Assembly: GCA_021287065.1 (NCBI GenBank)
Contig: JAJTBE010000215.1
Span: forward strand, 52,862-116,861
Length of the DNA stretch: 64,000 bases
From: Bacillota bacterium
Lineage (GTDB): Bacteria; Vulcanimicrobiota; JAJTBE01
Reading direction: 5' to 3'
The notes under the pieces are model-generated. The model was given only the letters and a program-made list of their open reading frames with translations, was not told the DNA's origin and did no database searches. Below, in pieces: positions 52,466-62,347 of this stretch. A program made the translations under genes and the position numbers. Positions within the stretch are counted from its first letter, which is position 1. The number at the start of each line of letters is the position of its first letter.

Positions 52466-55400
52466 ACACCAAATTAGGATTGGCGGGACAGATTGCCCGA
52501 TACTTTATTGATTCCAAGCTTACGGTTCTGATAATTATTGCATCCATACTCCTTGGCGTTTTTGCAATCATCGTAACCCCAAGAGAGGAAGAGCCGCAGA
52601 TTATTGTTCCTATGACTGATGTCTTTGTAGAAATGCCCGGAGCCAGCGCTGCAGAAGTGGAACAGCGCGTTACAGGCCCTATGGAGAAACTTATAAGCGA
52701 AATACCCGGTGTTGAGTATGTTTATTCAACAAGCAGCCCTGGTTTGTCTATGGTCGTTGTCAGGTTTTATGTGGGTCAGAACATTGAGAACAGCATTTTC
52801 AAGGTTTACAATAAACTGTATGCAAACCTTGACAAAATACCTCCGGGAGCCAGCCAGCCCCTTGTAAAGGCAAGATCTATCGATGATGTGCCTGTTCTTG
52901 CGCTCACTTTCTGGGGAAAAGGATATGATGGATATACCCTGAGGCAGCTTGCTGCAAGGATTAACGATGAAGTAAAAACTGTTCAGGATGTGTCGGAAAC
53001 AACCATCATTGGTGGAAGAAAACGGCAGATCCGGGTTACCCTTGATACCGGCAAGCTATCAGCTTACAACATAACACCGGGCCAGATTCAGATGGCTATA
53101 ACGGGGGCAAATAAAAGCCTGCCTGCAAGAAATCTTGAAAACAACAATAAAGATATAATCATCGAATCCGGTGAATTCCTCGGAGGCGCCGATGATGTCA
53201 AAAAAGTTGTTATTGCAGTCAGAAACAACAGTCCTGTCTATCTTCAGGATGTGGCTCAGGTTGAGGATGGACCTGAAGATCCGAATAATTATGTGGGTTT
53301 TTCCTTTGGTAGAAACGAACATGGCAGAAATAAGGAATCACTTGCCGGCAATTATCATGCAGTTACTCTCACCGTTGCAAAAAGAACCGGAAAAAATGCT
53401 ACCATTGTCTGCGATTCTGTGCTTAACAAAGTGAATTCGCTCAAAGGGACGCTGATTCCGTCTGATGTGCAGTTTACGGTAACAAGGAATTACGGAGCAA
53501 CTGCAAGCGAGAAATCAAATGAACTTCTCTTTCATATGCTGATTGCGGTTGTGTCAGTTACGCTGCTTATAGCTTTTGCCCTTGGTAAGAAAGAATCCCT
53601 TGTAGTTGCCATTGCAGTGCCTGTTACCCTTGCATTGACGATTCTTATCTTTTATCTTTACGGATATACGCTTAACCGAATCACGCTCTTTGCACTGATT
53701 TTTTCTATCGGTATTCTTGTGGATGATGCCATTGTGGTTGTGGAAAATATTGTGCGCCATTTCAGAATGCCTGAAAACAAGGGTAGAAATCTTATGGAGG
53801 TTGCTGCGGAAGCGGTTGATGAAGTGGGAAACCCCACAATTCTTGCCACTTTTGCAGTTATTGCAGCTATTCTGCCCCTTGCTTTTGTAGGCGGACTTAT
53901 GGGTCCTTATATGAGGCCCATTCCTATCGGTGCAAGCGCTGCTATGATTTTTTCACTGCTTATCGCTTTTGTAATATCCCCCTGGGCTTCTGCCAGATTC
54001 CTTAAGAATGAGGGAAAGGATAACGGCGGCGGCAACTCCCGCGAGCATGGAGAAAGCGACGACTGGATGACGAAGTTATATCGGAGGATAATGAATCCTC
54101 TGATTGAGAGTAAATCCAACAGGTTGAAATTCCTTGGCGTTGTAATTCTGTTGCTTCTCGCATCGGTAGCGTTGCTTCCATTGAAAATGGTTGCTGTAAA
54201 AATGCTTCCCTTTGACAATAAAAATGAATTTCAAATCATCCTTGATTTGCCCGAAGGTACACCTCTTGAACAGACTGCTGCTGCTACCAAGGCAATGGCT
54301 GATTATCTCAGAGGCATACCTGAAGTAACGGATGTTGTCAGTTATGTAGGCACTGCCGGTCCATACAATTTCAACGGTCTGGTCAGGCATTATTTTCTAC
54401 GGAGGGGAAGCAATGTTTCCGACATTCAGGTTAATCTGGTCGAAAAACATGAAAGAAAGCGTCAGAGCCACCAAATTGCAAAAGCGGTGCGCCCGGAAAT
54501 TATAAAAATTGCAAAACAATACGGCGTTAATGCAAAAGTAGCTGAAGTACCGCCGGGACCGCCTGTTCTACAGACTCTGGTGGCGGAAATCTATGGGCCT
54601 GATGAAAAGGTTCGTCAGGAAGTAGCTTCAAAAGTCAGAAATATTTTTGAAACTACTGATGGAGTTACCGATGTTGACTGGTATGTGGAAGACGATCAGG
54701 AAAAAGTCCGTCTTGTACCGGATCGTGAAAAAGCTGCCATTAACGGCATTTCAACCGAACAGCTTGCTCAGAATGTAGCTATGGCGTCAGGAGGGCAGGG
54801 GATTGAAATTGCACATATTCCCGATGCTCCTGAAGATGTGCCTGTTTACCTCAGACTTCCTCAGGTTCAGAGAAGAAGCGTGGCAGATCTGCTTAATCTT
54901 GAGATGCAGGGGGTTTCAGGAAACATGGTTCCCCTTGGTGAACTGGTAACTGTTAAGAAAACCACTCAGGATAAGAGTATTTATCATAAGAACCTTAAGC
55001 CTGTGGTTTATGTAACGGGTGATGTGGCCGGAAGTTTTGAAAGCCCTGTTTATGTGATTACTGATATGGATAAAAAAATCAGACAGCTTGAAATTCCTCC
55101 GGGATACAAAGTATCGACCCTGACTGTGAAATCTCCGGAAGATACAACCAAACCTGCTGTAAAATGGGACGGCGAATGGTTTATAACCTATGAAGTCTTC
55201 AGGGATATGGGTATCGCCTTCGCAGCAGTTCTTGTGTTGATTTATACTCTTGTAACTGCATGGTTCAAGTCGTTCAGAACGCCTCTTGTTATTATGGCGC
55301 CAATTCCCCTTACACTGGTGGGTATTCTCCCGGCACATGGTCTTCTGCACGCATTCTTTACCGCAACTTCTATGATCGGTTTTATTGCCGGGGCGGGTAT

Positions 55401-55677
55401 TATTGTGAGAAACTCCATCATCCTTGTGGACTTTATCGAATTGAGAAGAAAACAGGGAATGACACTGGAGGATGCAGTTATTGATGCGGGAGCGGTAAGA
55501 TTTCGTCCTATGCTTCTCACTGCCGCAGCGGTTATGGTTGGTGCAGGCATAATTCTGTTCGACCCGATATTTCAGGGGTTGGCTATATCACTTATGGCGG
55601 GTGAACTTGCCTCAACCCTGCTGTCAAGAATGGCGGTGCCGGTCTTGTACTATATGAGTGAAAAGAACTCACTGTAA
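52462..55677 (+). CDS. RND-family inner-membrane efflux pump (AcrB/HAE1-like)
   Basis: A 1071-residue proton-driven pump with 12 membrane helices and two large periplasmic loops. [23 protein letters not shown] after TM1 and the TM4 proton-relay pair Asp-Asp in [18 protein letters not shown] are family hallmarks. TM helices near the end include [20 protein letters not shown]. The TM4 Asp pair and overall size place it with hydrophobe/amphiphile (HAE1-like) pumps rather than heavy-metal HME pumps, but substrates cannot be read. It is the last gene of the repressor-tolC-adaptor-pump operon and is followed by a terminator. Confidence 0.94.
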   Translation: MNTKLGLAGQIARYFIDSKLTVLIIIASILLGVFAIIVTPREEEPQIIVPMTDVFVEMPGASAAEVEQRVTGPMEKLISEIPGVEYVYSTSSPGLSMVVVRFYVGQNIENSIFKVYNKLYANLDKIPPGASQPLVKARSIDDVPVLALTFWGKGYDGYTLRQLAARINDEVKTVQDVSETTIIGGRKRQIRVTLDTGKLSAYNITPGQIQMAITGANKSLPARNLENNNKDIIIESGEFLGGADDVKKVVIAVRNNSPVYLQDVAQVEDGPEDPNNYVGFSFGRNEHGRNKESLAGNYHAVTLTVAKRTGKNATIVCDSVLNKVNSLKGTLIPSDVQFTVTRNYGATASEKSNELLFHMLIAVVSVTLLIAFALGKKESLVVAIAVPVTLALTILIFYLYGYTLNRITLFALIFSIGILVDDAIVVVENIVRHFRMPENKGRNLMEVAAEAVDEVGNPTILATFAVIAAILPLAFVGGLMGPYMRPIPIGASAAMIFSLLIAFVISPWASARFLKNEGKDNGGGNSREHGESDDWMTKLYRRIMNPLIESKSNRLKFLGVVILLLLASVALLPLKMVAVKMLPFDNKNEFQIILDLPEGTPLEQTAAATKAMADYLRGIPEVTDVVSYVGTAGPYNFNGLVRHYFLRRGSNVSDIQVNLVEKHERKRQSHQIAKAVRPEIIKIAKQYGVNAKVAEVPPGPPVLQTLVAEIYGPDEKVRQEVASKVRNIFETTDGVTDVDWYVEDDQEKVRLVPDREKAAINGISTEQLAQNVAMASGGQGIEIAHIPDAPEDVPVYLRLPQVQRRSVADLLNLEMQGVSGNMVPLGELVTVKKTTQDKSIYHKNLKPVVYVTGDVAGSFESPVYVITDMDKKIRQLEIPPGYKVSTLTVKSPEDTTKPAVKWDGEWFITYEVFRDMGIAFAAVLVLIYTLVTAWFKSFRTPLVIMAPIPLTLVGILPAHGLLHAFFTATSMIGFIAGAGIIVRNSIILVDFIELRRKQGMTLEDAVIDAGAVRFRPMLLTAAAVMVGAGIILFDPIFQGLAISLMAGELASTLLSRMAVPVLYYMSEKNSL

Positions 55678-55686
55678 ATAAAAAAC

Positions 55687-55722
55687 AAAAGGCATTCTGC
55701 AAAAACAGGATGCCTTTTTTAT
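55687..55722 (+). terminator. Terminator of the RND exporter operon
   Basis: A 13-bp stem AAAAGGCATTCTG / CAGGATGCCTTTT (one G-T pair) with a 6-base loop and a T-run, 9 bp past the pump stop. Confidence 0.88.
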
Positions 55723-55765
55723 GTCTTTTTGTTTGATTCTGGATTCAAAAATTTGTCTGATAAAT

Positions 55766-55790
55766 GAAAAAAGGGGCTTTGATAAGCCCC
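55766..55790 (-). terminator. Terminator of the 172-residue unknown gene
   Basis: Stem GGGGCTT / AAGCCCC with a 4-base loop. On the minus strand it is followed by TTTTTTC. It lies 22 bp past the stop of the gene ending at 55813. Confidence 0.85.
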
Positions 55791-55812
55791 CATTCCATCC
55801 CTTGTCTATTTA

Positions 55813-56331
55813 CTATTCAAGGAAATAAGTTCTGCCTGTTACATTGTTTTCATATTTATAAGGCTCGGTCAGTGCCGGATCCTTAAAGTAAAGAGTGCTG
55901 TTGAATGCAGGTGTTCCACATACTTCAACCGTTCTGTTAAAGGCAAACTGATATTCGTTGCTGCCTTCCTCCGGTTTTACATGTGAAATTCTGCTTGATA
56001 CCAGTGTGCTTCCATCCAGTTTAAGGGGAACATCTTTGTAATGGACAACATCTTCTATTTTGCCGTCATTTTTGTTAACACCGACAACATATTTTTCTTC
56101 CGGTGTCTGTTTGGGTGCAGTTTCTGACTGTATTACAACCGTTTTTACCGATTCGAGGTCTTTCTTGGGGGTAGTTCCAATTTCGTTTGATGAAATCTGG
56201 AGTTTGTCTTTTACGAAATCCATCTCCTGACGAAGCTGTGCCTGCATCTCCCTTACATCAGCAGCAGCCTGTCTCTCAAGCTCTCTGCCTTTGAAATCGA
56301 AGATCCCTGCGTGATTTGATATCTGTGTCAT
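55813..56331 (-). CDS. Unknown soluble protein
   Basis: A 172-residue protein that I do not recognise. The first ~45 residues are helical and charged, a likely coiled coil (GRELERQAAADVREMQAQLRQEMDFV written in parts). The remainder is polar and beta-rich (TLVSSRISHV; EYQFAFNRTVEVCG; STLYFKDPAL). There is no signal peptide or membrane helix. A short AAGGGG precedes the ATG on the minus strand, and the gene has its own terminator. It stands alone between the RND operon and the oxidoreductase regulon. Confidence 0.7.
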   Translation of the reverse strand: MTQISNHAGIFDFKGRELERQAAADVREMQAQLRQEMDFVKDKLQISSNEIGTTPKKDLESVKTVVIQSETAPKQTPEEKYVVGVNKNDGKIEDVVHYKDVPLKLDGSTLVSSRISHVKPEEGSNEYQFAFNRTVEVCGTPAFNSTLYFKDPALTEPYKYENNVTGRTYFLE

Positions 56332-56649
56332 CTGTATATTCCCCTTTTATTTTTTCTTATAATCTTGGAATAATTCTATCACATAATGTCTGGTAATAGA
56401 ACATGTTAAATGTTAGAATTATGTTAACAAATGTAAGAATAATTATCGAAATCTGAAGACAGATTAAAGTTCGTGGAAATATAATGCCATTTTTGCAGAA
56501 TAATCGAAGAATTCCGATATCGTACCCAGCCGGGTAAGGTAATCCTTTGTGGATGATATTTTGATCCATTGTGATAATCAGAAGAATCAGATATAAAAAC
56601 TCATATTTTACTTTATTCAAAAAAATAAAAAATATTTTTCAAAACCCTA
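56332..56649. other. A/T-rich intergenic region without recognised gene
   Basis: About 320 bp between the divergent unknown gene and the lead promoter of the oxidoreductase cluster. A short minus-strand frame lacks a ribosome-binding site and any family resemblance. No stable hairpin or repeat noticed. Confidence 0.5.
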
Positions 56650-56680
56650 TTGACCTGGAGTTAACTCCAGATGTTAGCAT
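56650..56680 (+). promoter_or_regulatory. MerR-type promoter with palindromic operator
   Basis: The -35 TTGACC (56650-56655) and -10 TAGCAT (56675-56680; or TTAGCA one base earlier) are separated by 18-19 bp, longer than the normal 17. The spacer is filled by the perfect palindrome CTGGAGTTAACTCCAG (56655-56670). An over-long spacer holding a dyad is the classic arrangement for activation by MerR-family regulators. A MerR-family gene closes this cluster. Confidence 0.8.
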
Positions 56681-56717
56681 CTTTATAACAGGAAAACAGA
56701 TCAAAAGGAGATTAAAA

Positions 56718-57725
56718 ATGAAATACCGGAAACTTGGCAACACAGATGCTGAATTATCCCTTATAGGTCTGGGATGTATGGGGATGAGCGCCGCTTACGG
56801 CCAACCTGATAATGATGAAAGTATTGCCACATTGAACCTCGCCCTTGAGCTGGGGATAAATTTCTGGGATACAGCTGATGTTTATGGCAATGGCGCAAAT
56901 GAAGAACTGATTTCAAAAGTGATTGTCAGTAACAGGGAAAAAGTTTTTATCGCAACAAAATTCGGTTTCAGGCTGAGAGAAAAAAACGGCGATGCTTTCA
57001 ACGGAGCTGAGATGTATATAGACTGTTCTCCGGATCATGTAAAGCACGCTGTGGAGAAAAGTCTGAAGAGACTTGGCATTGACCACATCGACCTTTATTA
57101 CGCCCATCGTGTTGATCCGAATATACCGGTGGAAGAAACCGTGGGAGCTATGGCGGAACTGGTAAAAGAGGGTAAAGTCCGCTATCTCGGACTCAGTGAA
57201 TGCACAGCAGAAGATCTGAAAAAAGCCCATTCAGTTCATCCCATAAGCGCATTACAGAGTGAATACTCCCTTCTTACCCGTGATATTGAAAATGAAATTC
57301 TTCCATTAGCAAAAGAACTTGGTATTACATTTGTTCCTTTTGCACCTCTGAGCCGGGGGCTTATTACAAACAAGCTTGATGTTGAATCGCTTGGAGAAAG
57401 TGATTTCCGCAAGCGGCTTCCCCGCTATAGCGGTGAATATCTTGACAACAACAGAAAACTGGCGCTTGAATTCGCAGAAATAGCCGAATCCCGGAGCTGC
57501 ACTCCTGCCCAGCTTGCCATAGCCTGGGTTATTGCAAAAAGTGATAACATCATTCCCATTCCGGGTACAAAAAGGCAGAAATACCTGCTTGAAAATGCCG
57601 GTGCTGCTGATGTAGAGCTTACTGCAGAAGATTTGTGGAAAATCGAATCTCTTGTAACTAAATATCCCAATATCGGACCCCGGTACAGCGCAAGAGAGAA
57701 TAAATTTGTTGAAAAAAAGGATTAG
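56718..57725 (+). CDS. Aldo/keto reductase (AKR13/YhdN-type)
   Basis: A 335-residue NADPH-dependent reductase with a TIM-barrel fold. It has [13 protein letters not shown] near the N-terminus, the catalytic Asp/Tyr segment [18 protein letters not shown], the catalytic Lys in VFIATKFG, the His in [11 protein letters not shown], and the cofactor end [17 protein letters not shown]. It reduces aldehydes or ketones, for example electrophilic carbonyls. AAAGGAG ends 7 bases before the ATG. It is the first gene after the MerR-type promoter and leads a six-gene same-strand cluster of oxidoreductases. Confidence 0.93.
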   Translation: MKYRKLGNTDAELSLIGLGCMGMSAAYGQPDNDESIATLNLALELGINFWDTADVYGNGANEELISKVIVSNREKVFIATKFGFRLREKNGDAFNGAEMYIDCSPDHVKHAVEKSLKRLGIDHIDLYYAHRVDPNIPVEETVGAMAELVKEGKVRYLGLSECTAEDLKKAHSVHPISALQSEYSLLTRDIENEILPLAKELGITFVPFAPLSRGLITNKLDVESLGESDFRKRLPRYSGEYLDNNRKLALEFAEIAESRSCTPAQLAIAWVIAKSDNIIPIPGTKRQKYLLENAGAADVELTAEDLWKIESLVTKYPNIGPRYSARENKFVEKKD

Positions 57726-57768
57726 TTTAAATACAAATTGTTATTTGTTGAATGTTTAAGGAGGAACA

Positions 57769-58323
57769 ATGAAGAATACAATCTTGTTGGTTTTGGCAAT
57801 TTTTGCCATTTTTATGAGCAATTCCTCTGCTTTTGCAGAGAAAACAGAAAAAAGAATACTCGTCGCATACTTTTCATTTTCAGGCAATACAAGGGTGATT
57901 GCAAAACAGATTCAGGAAATTACCGGTGGAACGCTATTTGAAATAAAAACTGTCAAACCTTATCCCCGTGAATATAATAAGGTTGTTGAACAGGCTAAGA
58001 TTGAAAAACAATCTAACTACAGGCCGGTCTTAAAAGATAAACTGAAAAATCCCGGCGATTATGATGTTATTTTTTTAGGATACCCAAACTGGTGGGGAAC
58101 AATCCCGATGCCAGTGGCGACATTTTTGACAGAAAATAATATGAAAGGAAAAACAATAATTCCTTTCTGCACACATGAAGGCAGTGGTTTGGGATCGAGT
58201 GTCAACGATATTATGAAGCTTTGTCCGGGAGCAACCGTAAAAGAGGGTCTTGCGATCAGGGGTAGGGAAGTAAACAACGCCCGTAATGAGGTTTCCGGAT
58301 GGGTTAAAAAGGTAAGAAACTGA
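57769..58323 (+). CDS. Flavodoxin-like protein with signal peptide
   Basis: A 184-residue flavodoxin-fold protein. An N-terminal signal peptide (ILLVLAIFAIFMSNSSAFA, cleavage near residue 23) precedes the FMN phosphate loop SFSGNTRVIAKQI. The second flavin loop is YPNWWGTIPMPV, and CTHEGSGLGSS follows. Members without the leader are cytoplasmic NAD(P)H:quinone or electron-transfer flavoproteins. The leader predicts export, unusual for an FMN protein because flavin must be loaded after or during transport. GGAGG lies 6 bases from the ATG. It is gene 2 of the MerR-linked cluster. Confidence 0.88.
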   Translation: MKNTILLVLAIFAIFMSNSSAFAEKTEKRILVAYFSFSGNTRVIAKQIQEITGGTLFEIKTVKPYPREYNKVVEQAKIEKQSNYRPVLKDKLKNPGDYDVIFLGYPNWWGTIPMPVATFLTENNMKGKTIIPFCTHEGSGLGSSVNDIMKLCPGATVKEGLAIRGREVNNARNEVSGWVKKVRN

Positions 58324-58419
58324 TAGAGACATTTGGAAAATAAACTCTGAATGTAATAAATCTGTAGTCTGAAAGTTCTTAAATATCAATTTTACTGAAT
58401 AATAAACAGGAGGGAAAAT

Positions 58420-59472
58420 ATGTCTATCCATACTCACGGTTATGCAGCTCAGTCTGCCCAAAGCGCTCTGGCGCCCTTTGATTTTATCCGCAGGGATTAC
58501 CGGAACAATGATGTTGTTATTGAAATCCTTTACTGCGGTGTATGCCACTCTGATTTACACCAGGCAAGAAACGACTGGGGCGGAAGTATTTACCCAATGG
58601 TTCCCGGTCATGAAATTATCGGCCGTATTACGGATGTCGGCTCAGAAGTAACAAACTTCAAAAAAGGCGAACTTGTCGGCGTCGGCTGTATGGTTGATTC
58701 CTGCCAGACCTGCAATCCCTGTAAGAAGGGGTTGGAGCAGTATTGCGAACAGGGAGCTACTTTTACCTATAACGGATATGATCGCCATGATAAAATGCCT
58801 ACTTATGGCGGATATTCAGATAAAATCGTTTGCTCTGACAAGTTTGTTGTCAAAGTCCCGGAAAACCTTGATGTTAAAGGAACTGCCCCGCTTTTGTGCG
58901 CAGGTATTACAACATGGTCGCCTTTGCGCCACTGGAATATAAAAAAGAACAGCAATGTGGCAGTAGTGGGCCTTGGCGGTCTTGGCCATATGGCTCTCAA
59001 GTTTGCAAAAGCAATGGAGGCTAATGTTGCACTGTTCAGCCGCTCTGCAGGCAAAGTTCAGGATGCATACCGTCTTGGAGCGGATAAGGTTATAATCTCA
59101 ACGGATGAAAAGCAAATGGCTGCATCGGCAGGGGAGTTTGATCTCATTATAGATACAGTACCGTATGCTCACGATTTGAATCCTTACCTGCCAACACTGT
59201 CATTAGATGGAACACATGTTCTTGTCGGTTTGCTTGGTGCATTGGAACAAGTGGGCACCGTACCTCTTATTATGGGTAGAAAATCCATAGCTGGTTCTGT
59301 TATCGGTGGTATTAAGGAAACTCAGGAAATGCTTGATTTCTGCGGAGAACACGGCATAGTATCTGATGTGGAAATGATCAATATTCAGTATATAAACGAA
59401 GCTTATGAACGTATGCTGAAAAGCGATGTGAAATACCGCTTCGTTATCGATATGGCTTCACTGAAAGCATAA
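58420..59472 (+). CDS. Zinc-dependent NAD(P) alcohol dehydrogenase (YahK/CAD-like)
   Basis: A 350-residue medium-chain dehydrogenase. Catalytic zinc ligands lie in YCGVCHSDLHQ and VPGHEIIG, the structural zinc is bound by the cysteines of DSCQTCNPCKKGLEQYC, and the cofactor loop is VAVVGLGGLGHMALKFA. The sequence ends with MLKSDVKYRFVIDMASL. It belongs to the broad aldehyde reductase group (YahK) that reduces many aldehydes with NADPH. AGGAGGG precedes the ATG. It sits in a cluster whose regulator is MerR-type, consistent with aldehyde detoxification. It is a distant paralogue of the 27.4-kb enzyme. Confidence 0.94.
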   Translation: MSIHTHGYAAQSAQSALAPFDFIRRDYRNNDVVIEILYCGVCHSDLHQARNDWGGSIYPMVPGHEIIGRITDVGSEVTNFKKGELVGVGCMVDSCQTCNPCKKGLEQYCEQGATFTYNGYDRHDKMPTYGGYSDKIVCSDKFVVKVPENLDVKGTAPLLCAGITTWSPLRHWNIKKNSNVAVVGLGGLGHMALKFAKAMEANVALFSRSAGKVQDAYRLGADKVIISTDEKQMAASAGEFDLIIDTVPYAHDLNPYLPTLSLDGTHVLVGLLGALEQVGTVPLIMGRKSIAGSVIGGIKETQEMLDFCGEHGIVSDVEMINIQYINEAYERMLKSDVKYRFVIDMASLKA

Positions 59473-59486
59473 AAGAGGACAATTTA

Positions 59487-60026
59487 ATGGCAAAAAATGT
59501 ATTAATCATATCATCAAGCCCCCGTAAAGGAGGAAACTCCGATATCCTTTGCGACCAGTTCATAAAAGGCGCCCAGGAATCAGGCAATCAGACTGAAAAG
59601 ATCTATTTTCAGGATAAGAAAATAAACTTTTGCATCGGTTGTGAAGTCTGTATCAATAATGGAGGAACTTGCGCCCATAATGACGATATGGAAGAGATTC
59701 TGGGCAAAATGATAAAAGCTGATGCGATAGTAATGGCCACACCTGTCTATTTTTATACCATGGACGCCCAGATGAAAACTCTCATAGACAGAACTGTGCC
59801 CAAATACAGAGAGATAAGCAATAAGGATTTCTATTTTATTATGACTGCAGCAGATGGCAGAAAAAGTGCTACTGACAGAACCATGGAAGGTTTCAGGGGA
59901 TTTCTGTCCTGCCTGAGTGGTGCAAAGGAAAAGGGCATCATCAGCGGAACCGGCGCCTGGGGTTCGGGAGATATAAGAAAGAGCACGGCAATGAGTGAAG
60001 CTTATGAAATGGGGAAAGCCCTATAG
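59487..60026 (+). CDS. NADPH-dependent FMN reductase / iron-sulfur flavoprotein-like protein
   Basis: A 179-residue flavodoxin-fold protein with the FMN loop SSSPRKGGNSDILCDQF at the N-terminus and MATPVYFYTMDAQMKTLIDR as the second loop. Between them is a cysteine cluster CIGCEVCINNGGTC like those of iron-sulfur flavoproteins, so a cluster or a redox-active thiol set is possible. Start is ATG 59487 with AAGAGGA upstream. It follows the alcohol dehydrogenase by 14 bp and precedes the Fe-S aldo/keto reductase by 46 bp. Confidence 0.88.
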   Translation: MAKNVLIISSSPRKGGNSDILCDQFIKGAQESGNQTEKIYFQDKKINFCIGCEVCINNGGTCAHNDDMEEILGKMIKADAIVMATPVYFYTMDAQMKTLIDRTVPKYREISNKDFYFIMTAADGRKSATDRTMEGFRGFLSCLSGAKEKGIISGTGAWGSGDIRKSTAMSEAYEMGKAL

Positions 60027-60072
60027 CCCGCACAACCGGAATTACAGGATATGAATAAGGAGATGTAAGGAT

Positions 60073-61215
60073 ATGGATATGGATACGAAAAAACTCGGAT
60101 TCGGTTTAATGCGTCTGCCTCTGAAAAACAAAGAAGATCAGACAGACATTGACATGGAACAGCTCAATCGTATGGTTGATACTTTCCTCGAAAAAGGCTT
60201 CACTTATTTTGATACAGCCTATATGTACCACAACAATATGAGCGAAATAGCATTGAGAGAAGCTCTGGTAAAAAGACACAACAGGGATAGTTTCACCGTT
60301 GCAACCAAACTGCCGGTTATGTTTTTAAAGACAAAAGAAGATCAGGAGAGAATCTTCAATGAACAGCTGGAAAAATGCGGAGTGGAATATTTTGATTATT
60401 ACCTTCTGCACAACCTCAGCGTTACATTCTACGAAACTGCCAAACAACTTGATAGTTTCGCATTCATTCAGGAAAAGCAAAGAGAAGGTAAAATCAGACA
60501 TATAGGTTTTTCGTACCATGACAACGCCGACCTTCTTGATGTAATACTCACCGAGCATCCGGAAATTGAATTTGTTCAGCTTCAGATAAATTATCTTGAC
60601 TGGGACAGCAAGGGGATCCAGTCCGGAAGGTGTTATGAAGTTGCGAGAAAGCATAACAAACCGGTTGTGGTTATGGAGCCTGTAAAAGGCGGAATGCTTG
60701 CAAAAGTGCCTGAAAAAGCTGAAGAACTGATGAAAACAGTAAATCCCGGAATGTCAGCTGCATCCTGGGCTGTTCGTTTCGTAGCAAGCCTTGATGGTGT
60801 AATTACCGTATTAAGCGGAATGAGCGATTATGATCAACTTATTGACAACACCTCCTATATGCAGGACTTCAAACCTGTTACACCTGAAGAAAATGAAACA
60901 ATCAAACAGGTTGTGAAAATTCTGAATGAAAATATTGCGGTTCAGTGTACCGCCTGTAACTATTGTGTGGAATGGTGTCCTCAGAACATTCCTATTCCCG
61001 GATATTTCTCACTTTATAATATCGAAAAACAGACTCCGCCGTCAGTTTTTTCACTTCAGAAACTCTATTATGACAATACGGCAAAAATCAGCAGTAAAGC
61101 ATCGGATTGCATAGAATGCCGTCAGTGTGAAGAACACTGCCCACAGCATATTGAGATTTCAAAACACCTCAAAGATGTTGCGGAAACATTCGAATCGATG
61201 AAATCATTCCCATAA
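60073..61215 (+). CDS. Aldo/keto reductase with C-terminal [4Fe-4S] domain
   Basis: A 380-residue AKR in which the barrel ([42 protein letters not shown]) is followed by a ferredoxin-like domain with two cysteine sets: [18 protein letters not shown] and [18 protein letters not shown]. This architecture is common in anaerobes and clostridia. ATG 60073 is used with AAGGAG 9 bases before it; an in-frame ATG at 60079 is also possible. It is part of the MerR-linked oxidoreductase cluster and again points to an oxygen-poor lifestyle. Confidence 0.93.
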   Translation: MDMDTKKLGFGLMRLPLKNKEDQTDIDMEQLNRMVDTFLEKGFTYFDTAYMYHNNMSEIALREALVKRHNRDSFTVATKLPVMFLKTKEDQERIFNEQLEKCGVEYFDYYLLHNLSVTFYETAKQLDSFAFIQEKQREGKIRHIGFSYHDNADLLDVILTEHPEIEFVQLQINYLDWDSKGIQSGRCYEVARKHNKPVVVMEPVKGGMLAKVPEKAEELMKTVNPGMSAASWAVRFVASLDGVITVLSGMSDYDQLIDNTSYMQDFKPVTPEENETIKQVVKILNENIAVQCTACNYCVEWCPQNIPIPGYFSLYNIEKQTPPSVFSLQKLYYDNTAKISSKASDCIECRQCEEHCPQHIEISKHLKDVAETFESMKSFP

Positions 61216-61250
61216 TAATAATAATAATCGGATAAACAATGGAGCAAACT

Positions 61251-61883
61251 ATGAAAGTTTTATTGGTAAACGGAAGCCCCCATGAAAATGGATGCACTTT
61301 TACAGCTCTGACTGAAGTGGCTGGAGCTTTGAATAAAGAAGGAATAGAAACAGAAATATTTCAGCTTGGCAAAAAGCCTCTTGCAGGATGTATTGCCTGT
61401 CAGAATTGTGCCACAACAGGCCTCTGCGTATTTTCTGACAAAGTAAATGAGATTCTTGTCAGAGCAAAGGATTTTGATGGTTTTATTTTTGGATCCCCGG
61501 TTCATTTCGCATCGGCAGGAGGAGCCATTACATCATTTATGGATCGCCTGTTTTTTGCAGATCTGTTATCCGGCAGAAAGTCTTTCTATCTTAAACCCGG
61601 TGCGGCAGTTGTTTCCGCAAGAAGAGCCGGAACGACAGCTTCTTTCGATCAGCTCAACAAGTATTTTACTATTATGCAGATGCCTGTTATTTCATCAAGA
61701 TACTGGAATATGGTCCACGGATTCACTCCGGATGATGTAAGAAAAGATCTTGAAGGTTTGCAGACAATGCGAATTCTTGGTAAAAATATGGCTTGGTTTC
61801 TCAAGTGTAAGGAAGCAGGAATTAAAGCCGGAGTTCCATTCCCGGAAGCGGAAGAAACAGTGATGACCAACTTCATTCAGTAA
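61251..61883 (+). CDS. NADPH-dependent FMN reductase-like flavoprotein
   Basis: A 210-residue flavodoxin-fold protein: FMN loop VNGSPHENGCTFTALTEV, central cysteines CIACQNCATTGLC, second loop FGSPVHFASAGGAITSFMDR, and RRAGTTASFDQLNKYF. It is a paralogue of the gene at 59.5 kb with a longer C-terminus. The ATG at 61251 is chosen because GGAG at 61241-61244 fits it; the earlier in-frame ATG at 61239 has no ribosome-binding site. A run of five AAT triplets lies just upstream, at 61213-61228. Confidence 0.9.
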   Translation: MKVLLVNGSPHENGCTFTALTEVAGALNKEGIETEIFQLGKKPLAGCIACQNCATTGLCVFSDKVNEILVRAKDFDGFIFGSPVHFASAGGAITSFMDRLFFADLLSGRKSFYLKPGAAVVSARRAGTTASFDQLNKYFTIMQMPVISSRYWNMVHGFTPDDVRKDLEGLQTMRILGKNMAWFLKCKEAGIKAGVPFPEAEETVMTNFIQ

Positions 61884-61895
61884 TAAAAACGACTA

Positions 61896-61950
61896 CCGGA
61901 GTTAACGATAGTTATCATGTTAATGTAATTGTTAACTCCGGAGTTTTTCC
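61896..61950 (+). promoter_or_regulatory. Inverted repeat upstream of the MerR gene (terminator or operator)
   Basis: CCGGAGTTAAC (61896-61906) and its exact complement GTTAACTCCGG (61931-61941) are 24 bases apart, with TTTTT after the right arm. Each arm contains GGAGTTAAC, the half-site of the palindrome in the lead promoter at 56655-56670. It may terminate the cluster, regulate merR, or both. Confidence 0.6.
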
Positions 61951-61969
61951 ATAATCAGGAGATGAAAAA

Positions 61970-62347
61970 ATGACCATTGCAGAAGTAAGCAAAAAATATG
62001 ATATTTCTCAGGACACCCTTCGTTATTACGAACGAATCGGGCTTCTTCCCAATGTTAACCGCAATAAGAGCGGCTTCAGAGACTATACTGACGACGACTG
62101 CAGATGGATTGAATTTATCAAATGCATGAGAGGCGCAGGCCTTTCCATAGAAGTCCTGATCGAATATGTTGAACTATTCCAGAAAGGCGATTCAACTGTT
62201 GAGGCAAGAAAAAGACTCCTGATTGAACAGCGAAACCAGCTCAAGGCAAGAATTGACGATATGCAGAAAACCCTTGATCGTCTTGATTATAAAATTGAAT
62301 ACTATGACCAGTTAATTTCCGTAAAGGAAAAAGATTTGAGAAAATAG
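61970..62347 (+). CDS. MerR-family transcriptional regulator
   Basis: A 125-residue regulator. The winged helix is typical: MTIAEVSKKYDISQDTLRYYERIGLLPNVNRNKSGFRDYTDDD, followed by a dimerisation coiled coil (LIEQRNQLKARIDDMQKTLDRL). There is no cysteine in a metal-binding loop; the only cysteines lie near 44 and 51. It resembles the AdhR/NmlR-like group that responds to aldehydes and electrophiles and controls alcohol dehydrogenase and aldo/keto reductase genes. AGGAG precedes the ATG. It is very likely the activator of the promoter at 56650-56680. Confidence 0.9.
   Translation: MTIAEVSKKYDISQDTLRYYERIGLLPNVNRNKSGFRDYTDDDCRWIEFIKCMRGAGLSIEVLIEYVELFQKGDSTVEARKRLLIEQRNQLKARIDDMQKTLDRLDYKIEYYDQLISVKEKDLRK

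Noticed and set aside
56357..56620. Minus-strand 87-codon frame before the oxidoreductase cluster
   Set aside because: Low-complexity Ile/Leu-rich frame in A/T-rich DNA without start signals.
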